The notes beneath the pieces were generated by a model, which worked only from the letters and a program-made list of their open reading frames with translations, was not told the origin of the DNA and did not search any database. This document shows, in pieces, positions 41,894-50,750 of a DNA stretch of 64,000 bases. Every line of letters starts with the position of its first letter. Position 1 is the first letter of the stretch. The translations under genes and the position numbers were made by a program. This DNA is from Pseudarthrobacter sp. NamE2 (GTDB lineage: Bacteria > Actinomycetota > Actinomycetes > Actinomycetales > Micrococcaceae), in the NCBI RefSeq assembly GCF_005796205.1, contig NZ_VAHN01000001.1, positions 186,001 through 250,000 on the forward strand, written 5' to 3'.

Positions 41894-43981
41894 ATGAACG
41901 GACTGCAGAAACGGGCAGGGGTGGGCAGCGGTACAGGGCGGCCGAAGCCCAGCCCGTGGAGCCGGTTTATTGAATCCGCCGTCACCGCCGGTGAAGCCCG
42001 GGGCGCAGGTGCCGGGCCGGCCACCACAAGCGTTCCGGAAGGCGAACGGAAGTGGCCCGCCGCCAAGCAGCTTCGTGCACGCATCAGCGGGTACCTGAAG
42101 AAGGGCTCCGGAGGCGGGGACGGGGACGGCGCCGGGAGGGAGTCCCCGCGCCGCCGGACTGATGTGCGCCTTGCCTTGCCCGCGGCCATGGTCTGGGCGG
42201 CTTCCGTCGCCGGGCTGTGGCTGCCGCCGACGCCCCTGGCCATTCTGTGCCTGGCCGGAGTATGCACCGCGGCAATACTGCTGGCCACCGTGCTGCGGAC
42301 AAGACCCGCCGGGCGTTACCCTGCCAGGCGCAGTTTCGCTGCCACGACCGCTGTTGGCCTTATGCTGTCGGCCGCTGCCGCAGCGCATTCCTCCGCAGCC
42401 TCGAGCCAGCGCTTCGACGGGCCACTTGCCGAAGCCATAGCGTCGGGCAAAACCGCGGTGGCCGTCGTCGAGGTGGCCGGCACCCCGCGGTCCCTCAGCA
42501 TGCCGGGACAGGTAGGGCCGCCGGCGCGGTGGTCAGTGCCTGTATGGACGGCGGACGTTGCCACCGGTGGCGTGGTGCTCCGAACACGCGCACAACTTGT
42601 GGTTACAGGCACGGGCGAGTGGGGCACTGTGGTGCCGGGCCAGACAGTGCGGGCCACAGGGAAGCTTGGCCCCGCCGACCCGGGCAGGGTGGAAGCAGGC
42701 ACCCTTTCCGCTTCATCACCTCCGGGCAGGGCAACCGGCGGATCAGGGCTCGAGCGTGCCGCAAAGGACCTGCGGATGCGGTTTGTGGCCGCGTCCTCCT
42801 ACCTGGCACCGGACGCGGCCGGGCTGCTCCCGGGCATGGTGACAGGGGACACCAGCGCCCTTGACGCGGGACTGGAAAACTCGATGAAGACGGTGGGCAT
42901 GACACACCTGACGGCTGTCAGCGGGGCGAACTGCAGCCTGGTACTCGGCGCCCTGTTGCTCGCTGCCCGCGGGGTCCGGCTGCCGCGGGCCTTAGCTGCC
43001 GCAGTGGCCCTGGGTGGTTTAGGCCTGTTCGTGATCCTTGTTGGCCCGGACGCGAGTGTCCTGCGGGCGGCGCTGATGGGAGGGGTAGCGGTGGCCGCCC
43101 TCGCCAGCGGACGCTCCGGACGGGGCTTGAGTTTCCTCTGCCTGGCAGTGATAGGCCTCCTCCTCATCGATCCTGGGCTGGGCGGCAGCTTTGGTTTCCT
43201 GCTCTCCGTCCTCGCGACCCTGGGGATCATCGTGGTGGGACGGCGCATAATTGACTGGACCCCATCTTTTGTTCCCCGCTGGGCGGCTGCGGCCGTGGCC
43301 GTTCCCCTGTCCGCGCAGGTGCTGTGCGGGCCCGTCATCGTGCTGCTCCAGCCACAGTTCTCGACGTACTCGCTTCTGGCGAACGTGGCCGCGGCACCGT
43401 TGGTGGCCCCGGTGACGCTGCTGGGTACGGCAGCCGTTCCCATCGTGGCAGTGGCGCCCTGGCCCGCACTTGTGCTCATCGCGGTGGCGGGAACTTTTTG
43501 TGCAGGCATTGCCGGCACCGCGAGGTTCGCCGCGGGGCTGCCAGGGTCGTCACTGCCGTGGCCGGAAGGGATTTACGGGATGCTGACCATGCTCCTTCTC
43601 TCCGGCGTGACGCTGGCTGCCGCCTGGGCGGCCGCGCGTCCGGGGCAGGTTGTCCGCCTCGCAAGGGCTGCCCACCGGCGCGCGGAAGCCCTGCTTGGAC
43701 AGGTGGAGCAGCAGCTTACGTTGCTGCGGCACCGCTGCCGCTTTGTCTGCAGCCGTGAACGTGGCAGGCTGGAATACTCCACCAATCTCTCCCGAAGGGA
43801 TCCCCGATGGCCGCTGCGCAAAAGCGAGCAACCCGTTCCCCGTCCCCGGACGCGTCCGCCTGGCGGGAAGCAGCACCGGCGGCCGTGGTCCTGGTCAGCG
43901 GGCCAGAAGAATACCTTGGGATCAGGGCGATGGACAGCATCCGTTCCAAGGTCCGCGCGTCCTCCCCGGACGTCGAAGTGA
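41894..43981 (+). CDS. comEC: ComEC-like DNA uptake channel, lacking the C-terminal nuclease-like domain
   Basis: A 695-codon frame. After a polar N-terminal part come membrane helices, a DUF4131/OB-like region (LVVTGTGEWGTVVPGQTVRA), then the ComEC competence domain with LLPGMVTGDTSALDAGLENS, VGMTHLTAVSGANCSLVLG and many helices up to about residue 590. The metallo-beta-lactamase domain usual in ComEC/Rec2 is missing. Instead, the last ~58 codons (after 43807) run through the start of holA in another frame and are basic and unconserved in look. The real protein may end earlier, or the gene may be truncated or frameshifted near 43700-43800. It is directly after comEA. Confidence 0.8.
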   Translation: MNGLQKRAGVGSGTGRPKPSPWSRFIESAVTAGEARGAGAGPATTSVPEGERKWPAAKQLRARISGYLKKGSGGGDGDGAGRESPRRRTDVRLALPAAMVWAASVAGLWLPPTPLAILCLAGVCTAAILLATVLRTRPAGRYPARRSFAATTAVGLMLSAAAAAHSSAASSQRFDGPLAEAIASGKTAVAVVEVAGTPRSLSMPGQVGPPARWSVPVWTADVATGGVVLRTRAQLVVTGTGEWGTVVPGQTVRATGKLGPADPGRVEAGTLSASSPPGRATGGSGLERAAKDLRMRFVAASSYLAPDAAGLLPGMVTGDTSALDAGLENSMKTVGMTHLTAVSGANCSLVLGALLLAARGVRLPRALAAAVALGGLGLFVILVGPDASVLRAALMGGVAVAALASGRSGRGLSFLCLAVIGLLLIDPGLGGSFGFLLSVLATLGIIVVGRRIIDWTPSFVPRWAAAAVAVPLSAQVLCGPVIVLLQPQFSTYSLLANVAAAPLVAPVTLLGTAAVPIVAVAPWPALVLIAVAGTFCAGIAGTARFAAGLPGSSLPWPEGIYGMLTMLLLSGVTLAAAWAAARPGQVVRLARAAHRRAEALLGQVEQQLTLLRHRCRFVCSRERGRLEYSTNLSRRDPRWPLRKSEQPVPRPRTRPPGGKQHRRPWSWSAGQKNTLGSGRWTASVPRSARPPRTSK

Positions 43982-44823
43982 GCCGCATCAGCGCCGCGGC
44001 ATACGAGCCGGGAACACTGTCCATGCAGGTCAGCCCGTCGCTCTTCGGGGAGAACAAGCTCATCGAGGTCGAAGGCGTGGAATCCCTGAACGAGGTGTTC
44101 CTGGCCGATGCCCTTGACTACCTGGGACACCCCGAGCCGGACGCCGTACTGGTCCTGCGCCACGGCGGGGGTACGCGGGGCAAGAAGCTCCTCGACGCCG
44201 TCAAGAAAGGGGGCTGGCCCGTGGTGGACTGCCAGCCCCTCAAGAAAGACGCCGACAAAATCGCGTTCGTCAGCGCCGAGTTCAAGGCCGCCGGCCGGAG
44301 GATCGACCAGCAGGCCGTCCTCGCCCTTGTCAACGCAGTAGGGGCCAACCTTTCGGAGCTGGCGGCCGCCTGCAGCCAGCTGATTGCCGACGCCGGCCCT
44401 GCCGTAACGGCGGACGTTGTGGACCGGTACTACGGCGGGCGGATCGAAGCGACAGCTTTCAAAGTGGCGGATGCGGCGATGGCGGGCAACGGCCCTCTTG
44501 CCCTCTCCACGCTGCGACACGCCCTGGCTACCGGCGCGGATCCGGTACCTCTCGTGGCCGCGCTGGCAGCCAAGCTGCGGACGGTGGCCCGGGTGGCGGG
44601 CGCGTCCGGTCCGGCAGCCCAGATAGCCGCCGAACTCGGCATGCAGCCCTGGCTGGTGGAACAGGCCCAGCGGGAGGTCCGCCGCTGGACGCCGGAGGGA
44701 CTCGTCCGGTCCATCCAGGCGACAGCTGAGGCTGATGCACAGGTGAAGGGGCTGTCCCGTGATCCCGTCTACGCCGTTGAACACGCAGTAACGGTCATAT
44801 CCATGTCCGTTCAGGGGAGGTAG
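43807..44823 (+). CDS. holA: DNA polymerase III delta subunit
   Basis: A 338-residue clamp-loader subunit that opens the beta sliding clamp. I chose ATG 43807, with GAAGGGA upstream. Blocks typical of HolA are VVLVSGPEEYLGIRAMDSIR at the N-terminus, SLFGENKLIEVEGVESLN, and the C-terminal RKLRTVARVAG-type region (here LAAKLRTVARVAGASG) with QREVRRWTPEGLVRSI. The first 175 bases overlap the tail of the comEC frame. It converges on rpsT across a palindromic terminator. Confidence 0.9.
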   Translation: MAAAQKRATRSPSPDASAWREAAPAAVVLVSGPEEYLGIRAMDSIRSKVRASSPDVEVSRISAAAYEPGTLSMQVSPSLFGENKLIEVEGVESLNEVFLADALDYLGHPEPDAVLVLRHGGGTRGKKLLDAVKKGGWPVVDCQPLKKDADKIAFVSAEFKAAGRRIDQQAVLALVNAVGANLSELAAACSQLIADAGPAVTADVVDRYYGGRIEATAFKVADAAMAGNGPLALSTLRHALATGADPVPLVAALAAKLRTVARVAGASGPAAQIAAELGMQPWLVEQAQREVRRWTPEGLVRSIQATAEADAQVKGLSRDPVYAVEHAVTVISMSVQGR

Positions 44824-44835
44824 GAACTTAAAGAC

Positions 44836-44867
44836 ATGTGGCCGGTACCCGAGGGTACCGGCCACAT
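44836..44867. terminator. Bidirectional terminator between holA and rpsT
   Basis: A perfect 15-base-pair palindromic stem (ATGTGGCCGGTACCC, 2-base centre GA, GGGTACCGGCCACAT). Read on the minus strand it is followed by GTCTTTAAG, the better U tract, so it mainly serves rpsT; it also lies 12 bases past the holA stop. Confidence 0.8.
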
Positions 44868-44892
44868 CATCAGTTCGCAGGAACTGGAAACC

Positions 44893-45153
44893 TTAGAGTG
44901 CGTTGACCTTCTTGGAGATCGCCGACTTGCGGTTCGCTGCGTTGTTCTTGTGCAGAACACCCTTGCTGACGGCCTTGTCCAGCTTGCGGCCGGCAACCTT
45001 CAGGGCAGCGGCAGCTGCGTCCTTGTCCGTGGACTCAACGGCGGTGTTGACCGCGCGGATGGCCGTCTTCAGCTCGGACTTGACTGCGTTGTTGCGCAGG
45101 CGGGCCTTCTCGTTGGTGAGAATGCGCTTCTTCTGGGACTTGATATTCGCCAC
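44893..45153 (-). CDS. rpsT: 30S ribosomal protein S20
   Basis: An 86-residue, very basic helical protein that binds the 16S rRNA body early in 30S assembly. It begins [18 protein letters not shown] and contains [16 protein letters not shown] and a [20 protein letters not shown] tail, all S20 family blocks. It is transcribed alone on the minus strand, convergent with holA. A possible extended -10 promoter element lies about 140 bases upstream. Confidence 0.97.
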   Translation of the reverse strand: MANIKSQKKRILTNEKARLRNNAVKSELKTAIRAVNTAVESTDKDAAAAALKVAGRKLDKAVSKGVLHKNNAANRKSAISKKVNAL

Positions 45154-45293
45154 GTGTGAACTCTCTTTATAATGCGGAAATGGTCTAGAGGGCTGTCAGA
45201 TTGGCCATTGACTGAGCGGCGTGGGGATACCTATGGCGGCCAACCATCAGTGGCCGTCGACCTGCACGGACACACAGCTGTAAATAATAGCAG

Positions 45294-45302
45294 GTCAGCT
45301 CC
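45294..45302 (-). promoter_or_regulatory. Candidate extended -10 for rpsT
   Basis: On the minus strand the sequence reads TGCTATTAT, an extended -10 element, with no good -35. It would give an rpsT leader of about 135 bases. The 180-base gap between rpsT and the next minus-strand gene shows nothing else that I recognise. Confidence 0.3.
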
Positions 45303-45333
45303 CCGTCTGGCCATTCCGCGGCCGGCGGCGGAG

Positions 45334-45876
45334 CTAGGTCCAGCCGTGCCTGCGCCGCAGTCCGGCAGCTACCGCCTCGAACCGTCCCCGCTCCAGCACT
45401 GCACCTTCCCGCCGGATCTCCCCGGGCCTGATTTGCAGGATGCGGTCCAGCCGTGCCTCACTGGGCCTGGATTGGCGGTCCCAGCCGCCGGCGCCGACGT
45501 CCACGTAGTCCCCGGCCGCGGGCCCTGCCGGCACCCGGTCCCTGCTGGTGAGCATCAGACCCAGCAGATACGGGCCGCTGCGTCCCACCAGCAGTACAGG
45601 GCGGTCCTTGCCCAGGGAGTAGTCCTCTTCGTAGGGGACCCACGCCCACACAACTTCCCCGGGGTCCGGCGCACCGTCAGGGTTCGGCGCGTACCGGACG
45701 GACGAGCGCCCGTGGAAATCACCCGGGTAGGTGCCGGTGCCACTGCCCGCCCCGGCGGATCCGCGGGGTGCAGTGCCGGCTGTCATCCCATTGCCGGCCC
45801 CTGTGGAGCCGCCGGCCCGAAGCAGCCGGAGACCGGTGCGGACGGCGCGGCGGAGGTCCAGGAGTTTGAATGCCAT
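45334..45876 (-). CDS. PemK/MazF-like protein (no antitoxin partner seen)
   Basis: A 180-residue protein with a Gly/Thr-rich, unconserved-looking first third and a PemK/MazF-like barrel after it: PDPGEVVWAWVPYEEDYSLG, KDRPVLLVGRSGPYLLGLML, and the C-terminal DRILQIRPGEIRREGAVLE. MazF toxins cut RNA; this chromosomal form is commonly annotated as PemK/MazF in actinobacteria without a neighbouring antitoxin, and activity is unproven. The ATG at 45876 lies 8 bases after a TATAGG box on the minus strand, so the transcript may be leaderless. It is divergent from lepA. Confidence 0.7.
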   Translation of the reverse strand: MAFKLLDLRRAVRTGLRLLRAGGSTGAGNGMTAGTAPRGSAGAGSGTGTYPGDFHGRSSVRYAPNPDGAPDPGEVVWAWVPYEEDYSLGKDRPVLLVGRSGPYLLGLMLTSRDRVPAGPAAGDYVDVGAGGWDRQSRPSEARLDRILQIRPGEIRREGAVLERGRFEAVAAGLRRRHGWT

Positions 45877-46035
45877 GACGCCACCCTATAACCGCCCCTT
45901 GTGCATGTTGCCGGGATGCGGTGCCAGCGGCCCGGACGTGGGACACTGGAGGTTGACGATGTGCGGCGGAACCGCAGGGGCCTTTTCGGGTGATCCTGCC
46001 GGCTGCCGCGATAAAGCCAACAGTAAGGACCCTGC

Positions 46036-47889
46036 GTGTCTCCCATGGCCCGCACCGCCCCGGTGCCCGCCGCGACAGATCCGGCCATCATTCGGAATTT
46101 CTGCATCATCGCGCACATTGACCACGGTAAGTCCACCCTGGCCGACCGCATGCTGCAGTCCACGGGCGTGGTGCAGGCACGCGACATGAAGGCCCAGTAC
46201 CTGGACCGGATGGACATTGAGCGTGAGCGCGGCATCACCATCAAGTCCCAGGCTGTCCGCATGCCATGGGAGGTGGACGGCGTCAGCTACGCGCTGAACA
46301 TGATCGACACCCCCGGCCACGTTGACTTCACCTACGAAGTGTCCCGCTCCCTGGCAGCCTGCGAAGGTGCCGTCCTGCTGGTGGACGCGGCCCAGGGCAT
46401 CGAGGCGCAGACGCTCGCCAACCTCTACCTGGCAATGGAGAACGACCTCACCATCATCCCGGTGCTCAACAAGATCGACCTGCCGGCAGCGCAGCCGGAG
46501 AAGTACGCGGCAGAGCTGGCCAACCTGATCGGCGGCAACCCCGAGGACGTCCTGCTGGTCTCCGGCAAGACCGGCGTAGGCGTCGAGGCCCTGCTCGACA
46601 AGATCGTCACGGACCTTCCGGCCCCCGTGGGGAACGCTGATGCCCCCGCCCGCGCCATGATCTTCGACTCCGTCTACGACACCTACCGTGGAGTGGTCAC
46701 CTACGTACGTGTGGTGGACGGCATGCTCCACCCGCGTGAGCGCATCCAGATGATGTCCACCAAGGCCTCCCACGAGCTCCTGGAAATCGGCGTCAGCTCC
46801 CCGGAGCCCACCCCGTCGAAGGGCCTGGGCGTCGGTGAGGTGGGCTACCTCATCACCGGCGTGAAGGACGTCCGCCAGTCCAAGGTCGGGGACACCGTCA
46901 CCAACCTTGCCAAGCCGGCGTCGGAATCCCTCAGCGGCTACGCGGACCCCAAGCCCATGGTGTTCTCCGGGCTCTACCCGCTGGACGGCACGGATTACCC
47001 GGTCCTCCGCGACGCCCTGGACAAGCTCAAGCTCAACGACGCCGCCCTGATCTACGAGCCGGAAACGTCAGCCGCCCTGGGATTCGGATTCCGCGTCGGC
47101 TTCCTGGGCCTGCTGCACCTCGAAATCGTGCGGGAACGCCTGGAGCGGGAGTTCAACCTGGACCTCATCTCCACCGCACCCAACGTGGTGTACGAGGTCA
47201 CGCTGGAGGACAAGAGCGTCCTGACCGTCACCAACCCCAGCGAATTCCCGGCCGGAAAGATCAAGGAAGTCCGGGAGCCGATGGTGTCCGCCACCATCCT
47301 GGCCCCCAACGAGTTCGTCGGGGCGATCATGGAGCTGTGCCAGGGCCGCCGCGGGCAGATGAAGGGGATGGACTACCTCTCCGAGGACCGCGTGGAACTG
47401 CGCTATTGGATCCCGCTCGCCGAGATCGTCTTTGACTTCTTCGACATCCTCAAGTCCAAGACGCGCGGCTACGCTTCGCTGGACTGGAAGGCCGACGGCG
47501 AACAGGTGGCCGACCTGGTCAAGGTGGACATCCTGCTCCAGGGCGAACAGGTGGACGCCTTCAGCGCCATCACCCACAAGGACAAGGCCTACGCCTACGG
47601 CGTGATGATGACCAGCAAGCTCCGCGAGCTCATTCCGCGGCAGCAGTTCGAGGTGCCCATCCAGGCAGCTATCGGTTCCCGGATCATCGCGCGCGAGAGC
47701 ATCCGGGCCATCCGCAAGGACGTCCTTGCCAAGTGCTACGGCGGCGACATCTCGCGTAAGCGCAAACTGCTGGAGAAGCAGAAGGAAGGCAAGAAGCGCA
47801 TGAAGATGGTGGGCCGCGTGGAGGTCCCGCAGGAGGCCTTCATCGCCGCGCTCACCACCGACGAGTCCAAGGACAAGGCCAAGAAGTAG
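46036..47889 (+). CDS. lepA: Elongation factor 4 (LepA), ribosomal back-translocase GTPase
   Basis: A 617-residue translational GTPase. I chose GTG 46036 (AAGGA 6 bases upstream) over ATG 46045. G1 is [14 protein letters not shown]2 the [10 protein letters not shown] region, G3 [16 protein letters not shown], and G4 NKIDLP. LepA-specific parts include [16 protein letters not shown]-type text (here [16 protein letters not shown]), the C-terminal domain with [20 protein letters not shown] and the typical lysine-rich end. It helps ribosome assembly and translation under stress. hemW follows after 36 bases. Confidence 0.96.
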   Translation: MSPMARTAPVPAATDPAIIRNFCIIAHIDHGKSTLADRMLQSTGVVQARDMKAQYLDRMDIERERGITIKSQAVRMPWEVDGVSYALNMIDTPGHVDFTYEVSRSLAACEGAVLLVDAAQGIEAQTLANLYLAMENDLTIIPVLNKIDLPAAQPEKYAAELANLIGGNPEDVLLVSGKTGVGVEALLDKIVTDLPAPVGNADAPARAMIFDSVYDTYRGVVTYVRVVDGMLHPRERIQMMSTKASHELLEIGVSSPEPTPSKGLGVGEVGYLITGVKDVRQSKVGDTVTNLAKPASESLSGYADPKPMVFSGLYPLDGTDYPVLRDALDKLKLNDAALIYEPETSAALGFGFRVGFLGLLHLEIVRERLEREFNLDLISTAPNVVYEVTLEDKSVLTVTNPSEFPAGKIKEVREPMVSATILAPNEFVGAIMELCQGRRGQMKGMDYLSEDRVELRYWIPLAEIVFDFFDILKSKTRGYASLDWKADGEQVADLVKVDILLQGEQVDAFSAITHKDKAYAYGVMMTSKLRELIPRQQFEVPIQAAIGSRIIARESIRAIRKDVLAKCYGGDISRKRKLLEKQKEGKKRMKMVGRVEVPQEAFIAALTTDESKDKAKK

Positions 47890-47925
47890 TGATGACAGTG
47901 GCCGTAAGCTTTAGAGGCCGCAGCA

Positions 47926-49155
47926 ATGCCTAGCGTTCTTCCCCTCGGCGACCCTGCGCCGTCGGACGGTCTGCTGCCTGCCCAGGCGGCGGAAGGTGCC
48001 GCGGACCGGGCGTTCGGGCTGTACGTCCACATTCCGTTCTGCGCGGTGCGCTGCGGGTACTGCGACTTCAACACCTACACGGCCACCGAACTGGGCGGCG
48101 GCGCTTCGCAGGATGCTTATGCCCGCACTGCCGAATCCGAGGTGGCCTTCGCCGCCAAGGCCCTTGCCGCGTCGGGGGTTCCGGCGCGGAAGCTCAGCAC
48201 GGTCTTCTTCGGCGGCGGAACGCCCACGCTGCTTCCCGCGGCTGACCTCGCGCTGATCCTGCGTGCCGCCATTGATGAGTGGGGCATCGAAGACGGTGTG
48301 GAGGTCACTACCGAGGCAAATCCGGATTCGGTCACGCCCGAGTCCCTCGCCGTCCTCAAGGAGGCCGGGTTCACGCGCGTCTCCTTCGGCATGCAGTCGG
48401 CGGTTCCGCACGTCCTCAAAGTCCTGGACCGCACCCATACACCCAGCCGCGTTCCGCAGGTGGTGCAGTGGGCACGCGAAGCGGGTCTCGCCGTCAGCCT
48501 TGACCTGATCTACGGAACACCGGGCGAGTCCCTTGACGACTGGCGGTATTCCCTGGAGACCGCCCTGTCCTACCGGCCTGACCACATCAGCGCCTACGCG
48601 CTGATTGTCGAGGAGGGCACCAAGCTGGCGGCGCAGATGCGGCGCGGCATGGTTCCCAAAATTGACGACGACGACCACGCGGACAAATACGAACTGGCCG
48701 ACCAGCTCATCACCGAAGCAGGCCTGGGATGGTACGAGGTCAGCAACTGGGCACGCACGCCCGACCAGGCGTGCCGCCACAACCTGGCCTACTGGCGGGG
48801 GGATGACTGGTGGGGGATCGGCCCAGGTGCCCATTCCCATGTGGGGGGCGTCCGCTGGTGGAACGTCAAGCACCCCACAGCGTATGCCGGCCGCCTCGCG
48901 CAGGGACAGTCGCCGGCTGCAGGCAGGGAAACGCTGGATGCGGAGACCCGGAACGTGGAGCGGATCATGCTTGAGGCGCGGTTGCGGACAGGCCTGGACG
49001 CTTCCGCGTTGAGTGCTGCCGGGCGGCATGAAATTGCCGGCCTGATTGCCGACGGCCTGGTGGACCCCGTGGCGGCGTTCCGCGGAAACCTTGTCCTCAC
49101 GCTGAAGGGCCGCCTGCTGGCCGACGCTGTAGTGCGCCGGCTCCTCCCGGACTAG
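47926..49155 (+). CDS. hemW: Radical SAM protein HemW (heme chaperone)
   Basis: A 409-residue radical-SAM protein resembling HemN but in the HemW group. The CxxxCxxC iron-sulfur motif is CAVRCGYCDFNTYT (about residue 40), then VFFGGGTPTLLP, then LDLIYGTPGESLDDW and the C-terminal LKGRLLADAVVRRLL. HemW binds heme and is linked to inserting it into respiratory proteins; older annotations call it oxygen-independent coproporphyrinogen oxidase, which the HemW group probably is not. The order lepA-hemW is conserved in actinobacteria. Confidence 0.9.
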   Translation: MPSVLPLGDPAPSDGLLPAQAAEGAADRAFGLYVHIPFCAVRCGYCDFNTYTATELGGGASQDAYARTAESEVAFAAKALAASGVPARKLSTVFFGGGTPTLLPAADLALILRAAIDEWGIEDGVEVTTEANPDSVTPESLAVLKEAGFTRVSFGMQSAVPHVLKVLDRTHTPSRVPQVVQWAREAGLAVSLDLIYGTPGESLDDWRYSLETALSYRPDHISAYALIVEEGTKLAAQMRRGMVPKIDDDDHADKYELADQLITEAGLGWYEVSNWARTPDQACRHNLAYWRGDDWWGIGPGAHSHVGGVRWWNVKHPTAYAGRLAQGQSPAAGRETLDAETRNVERIMLEARLRTGLDASALSAAGRHEIAGLIADGLVDPVAAFRGNLVLTLKGRLLADAVVRRLLPD

Positions 49156-49188
49156 CCGCGAGGGTGCGGGCGGGGGAGCCGGTGGGGA

Positions 49189-49608
49189 CTACTTGATCCA
49201 GCGCAGGTTGTACTGGTAGCGGTGCGGCTGTCCCTTGTTCACATGGATGCCTGCGGCCACTGAGAAGCACGTCAGGGCGATCCAGATCAGTGTGGCAATA
49301 ACGGCAAAGATGTTCCCGACCACGGGGATGAAGACCAGGATGTTGGCCACAACGGCTGCGATGGTGGGCGGAAGGCTAAAGTTCAGCGCTTCCTTGGATT
49401 CCTGGGCGGTGAACGGCCCGCGGTCACGGAAAATCAGGAAAATGAGCAGCGCAGGCACGCAGCCGAGGATCCCGCCGAAGTGCGCCAGGGTGGCCCACTG
49501 CCTGTCCTCGCTTGCCGTCAGGGGCAGCGCGTTCGCCGGGACGCCATGGTATTCGGAGCGGCCCGGGCCGTCCTGGCTGTCCCTGTGATCACGTGCGTTT
49601 TCTGCCAC
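49189..49608 (-). CDS. DUF4870 family membrane protein
   Basis: A 139-residue protein. I chose GTG 49608, with GAAGGAAC upstream; the longer ATG start at 49671 lacks a ribosome site. A polar N-terminus ends with EDRQWATLAHFGGILG, followed by about four membrane helices (CVPALLIFLIF, PPTIAAVVANILVFIPVVGN, IFAVIATLIWIALTCFSV). The C-terminus is QPHRYQYNLRWIK. These match DUF4870. It converges on hemW; the function is unknown. Confidence 0.8.
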   Translation of the reverse strand: MAENARDHRDSQDGPGRSEYHGVPANALPLTASEDRQWATLAHFGGILGCVPALLIFLIFRDRGPFTAQESKEALNFSLPPTIAAVVANILVFIPVVGNIFAVIATLIWIALTCFSVAAGIHVNKGQPHRYQYNLRWIK

Positions 49609-49728
49609 AGTCTGTTCCTTCGAGAGTGCAAATGGTGCGGAATGCCGGCAGGCCGGCTGCGGCGCGTGCATGGTCGATGCGGCTGCCGCAGTACCAAGGA
49701 TACTGGCTGTCCGGTGCCGGACTTCCCA

Positions 49729-50577
49729 TCAGGGAACGGTGAGGAAGTCGATCACTTCCTCAACCCGGCCCAGCAGCGACGCTTCCAGGTCCGCGTAGGT
49801 CCGTACCGCGCCCAGCAATTTCTGCCAGCCGAGCCCGATGTCTTCCTTGGTTGCGTGCGGCCACCCGAACGCCGCCAAAATCCCGGTCTTCCAGTCCTGT
49901 CCCCGGGGTATGTCAGGCCAGCGTTCGATACCAAGGACCGACGGCCGGATGGCCTGCCATACGTCGACATACGGATGGCCGACAATAAGCACGTTCCCGG
50001 CGGCACCCGGGGAGGCCATAACCGCCTCGGCAATGCGGGACTCCTTGGAGTCGGGCACCAGGTGGTCGACGAGCACGCCGAGGCGCCGGCCCGGCCCCGG
50101 GCGGAAGCCCGCCACAGCCGCCGCCAGGTCGTCGATGCCGTGAAGGGGCTCGACGACGATGCCTTCCACCCGGAGGTCGTCGCCCCACACTTTTTCCACA
50201 AGTTCAGCGTCGTGCTTGCCTTCCACCCAGACGCGGCTGGCCTTGGCAACCTGCGCGCGCTGGCCTGCCACCCGCACCGAGCCCGATGCAGTCCTCCCGG
50301 CGCCCGTCCCCGTAGCCGCCCGGGGTGCCGGCGGCATCAGGCGGATCGCGCGTCCCTCAAGAAGGAAGCCGTAACCGAGGCGGAAAGTCCGTGACTTGCC
50401 CCGCCTGTCCTCGAGGGCAACAACGTGCATGCCACCGGACTTTTCCACGCGGGTAACGGCGCCCACCCAGCCCGACTGGACGTCTTCCAGCACCATGCCG
50501 CGTTCGGCGGGCACTTCCGGCAGTTTGGTCTGCACGGGAGCGGACATGTCCCGGGGCCCCCAGTTCTGGTAATCCAT
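49729..50577 (-). CDS. DUF3097 family protein
   Basis: A 282-residue soluble protein conserved in actinobacteria. The first ~100 residues form a beta-rich part (GMVLEDVQSGWVGAVTRVEK, DRRGKSRTFRLGYGF). The second part, from about residue 110, reads RVWVEGKHDAELVEKVWGDD, VVEPLHGIDDLAAAV and GVLVDHLVPDSKESRIAEAV, where the Glu and the D-x-D-like acidic residues recall a TOPRIM-like metal site. The function is unknown. It is divergent from hrcA. Confidence 0.82.
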   Translation of the reverse strand: MDYQNWGPRDMSAPVQTKLPEVPAERGMVLEDVQSGWVGAVTRVEKSGGMHVVALEDRRGKSRTFRLGYGFLLEGRAIRLMPPAPRAATGTGAGRTASGSVRVAGQRAQVAKASRVWVEGKHDAELVEKVWGDDLRVEGIVVEPLHGIDDLAAAVAGFRPGPGRRLGVLVDHLVPDSKESRIAEAVMASPGAAGNVLIVGHPYVDVWQAIRPSVLGIERWPDIPRGQDWKTGILAAFGWPHATKEDIGLGWQKLLGAVRTYADLEASLLGRVEEVIDFLTVP

Positions 50578-50657
50578 GGCTCGTCTCCGCCCAGCGCTTG
50601 ATCGGTGCCCGCGGGAGTTTCGCCCGGAGCGGTACCAATGCTAGCAACGGGGCGAGG

Positions 50658-50663
50658 CATAAT
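50658..50663 (+). promoter_or_regulatory. Candidate -10 box of the hrcA operon
   Basis: CATAAT lies 6 bases before the CIRCE element, so the start of transcription would fall at the CIRCE's first bases. No clear -35 is seen. Confidence 0.45.
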
Positions 50664-50669
50664 AGACTG

Positions 50670-50696
50670 TTAGCACTTTGGCATGTCGAGTGCTAA
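50670..50696. promoter_or_regulatory. CIRCE operator upstream of hrcA
   Basis: TTAGCACTT, 9 bases, then GAGTGCTAA. It matches the CIRCE consensus (TTAGCACTC, N9, GAGTGCTAA) with one mismatch in the last base of the left arm. HrcA binds CIRCE and represses heat-shock genes, so hrcA-dnaJ is autoregulated. Confidence 0.93.
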
Positions 50697-50750
50697 CCAT
50701 TGAGAACGCCCGGGGTGCGCAGCCGCCCCGACCCTGGATGGAGGTGGAGT

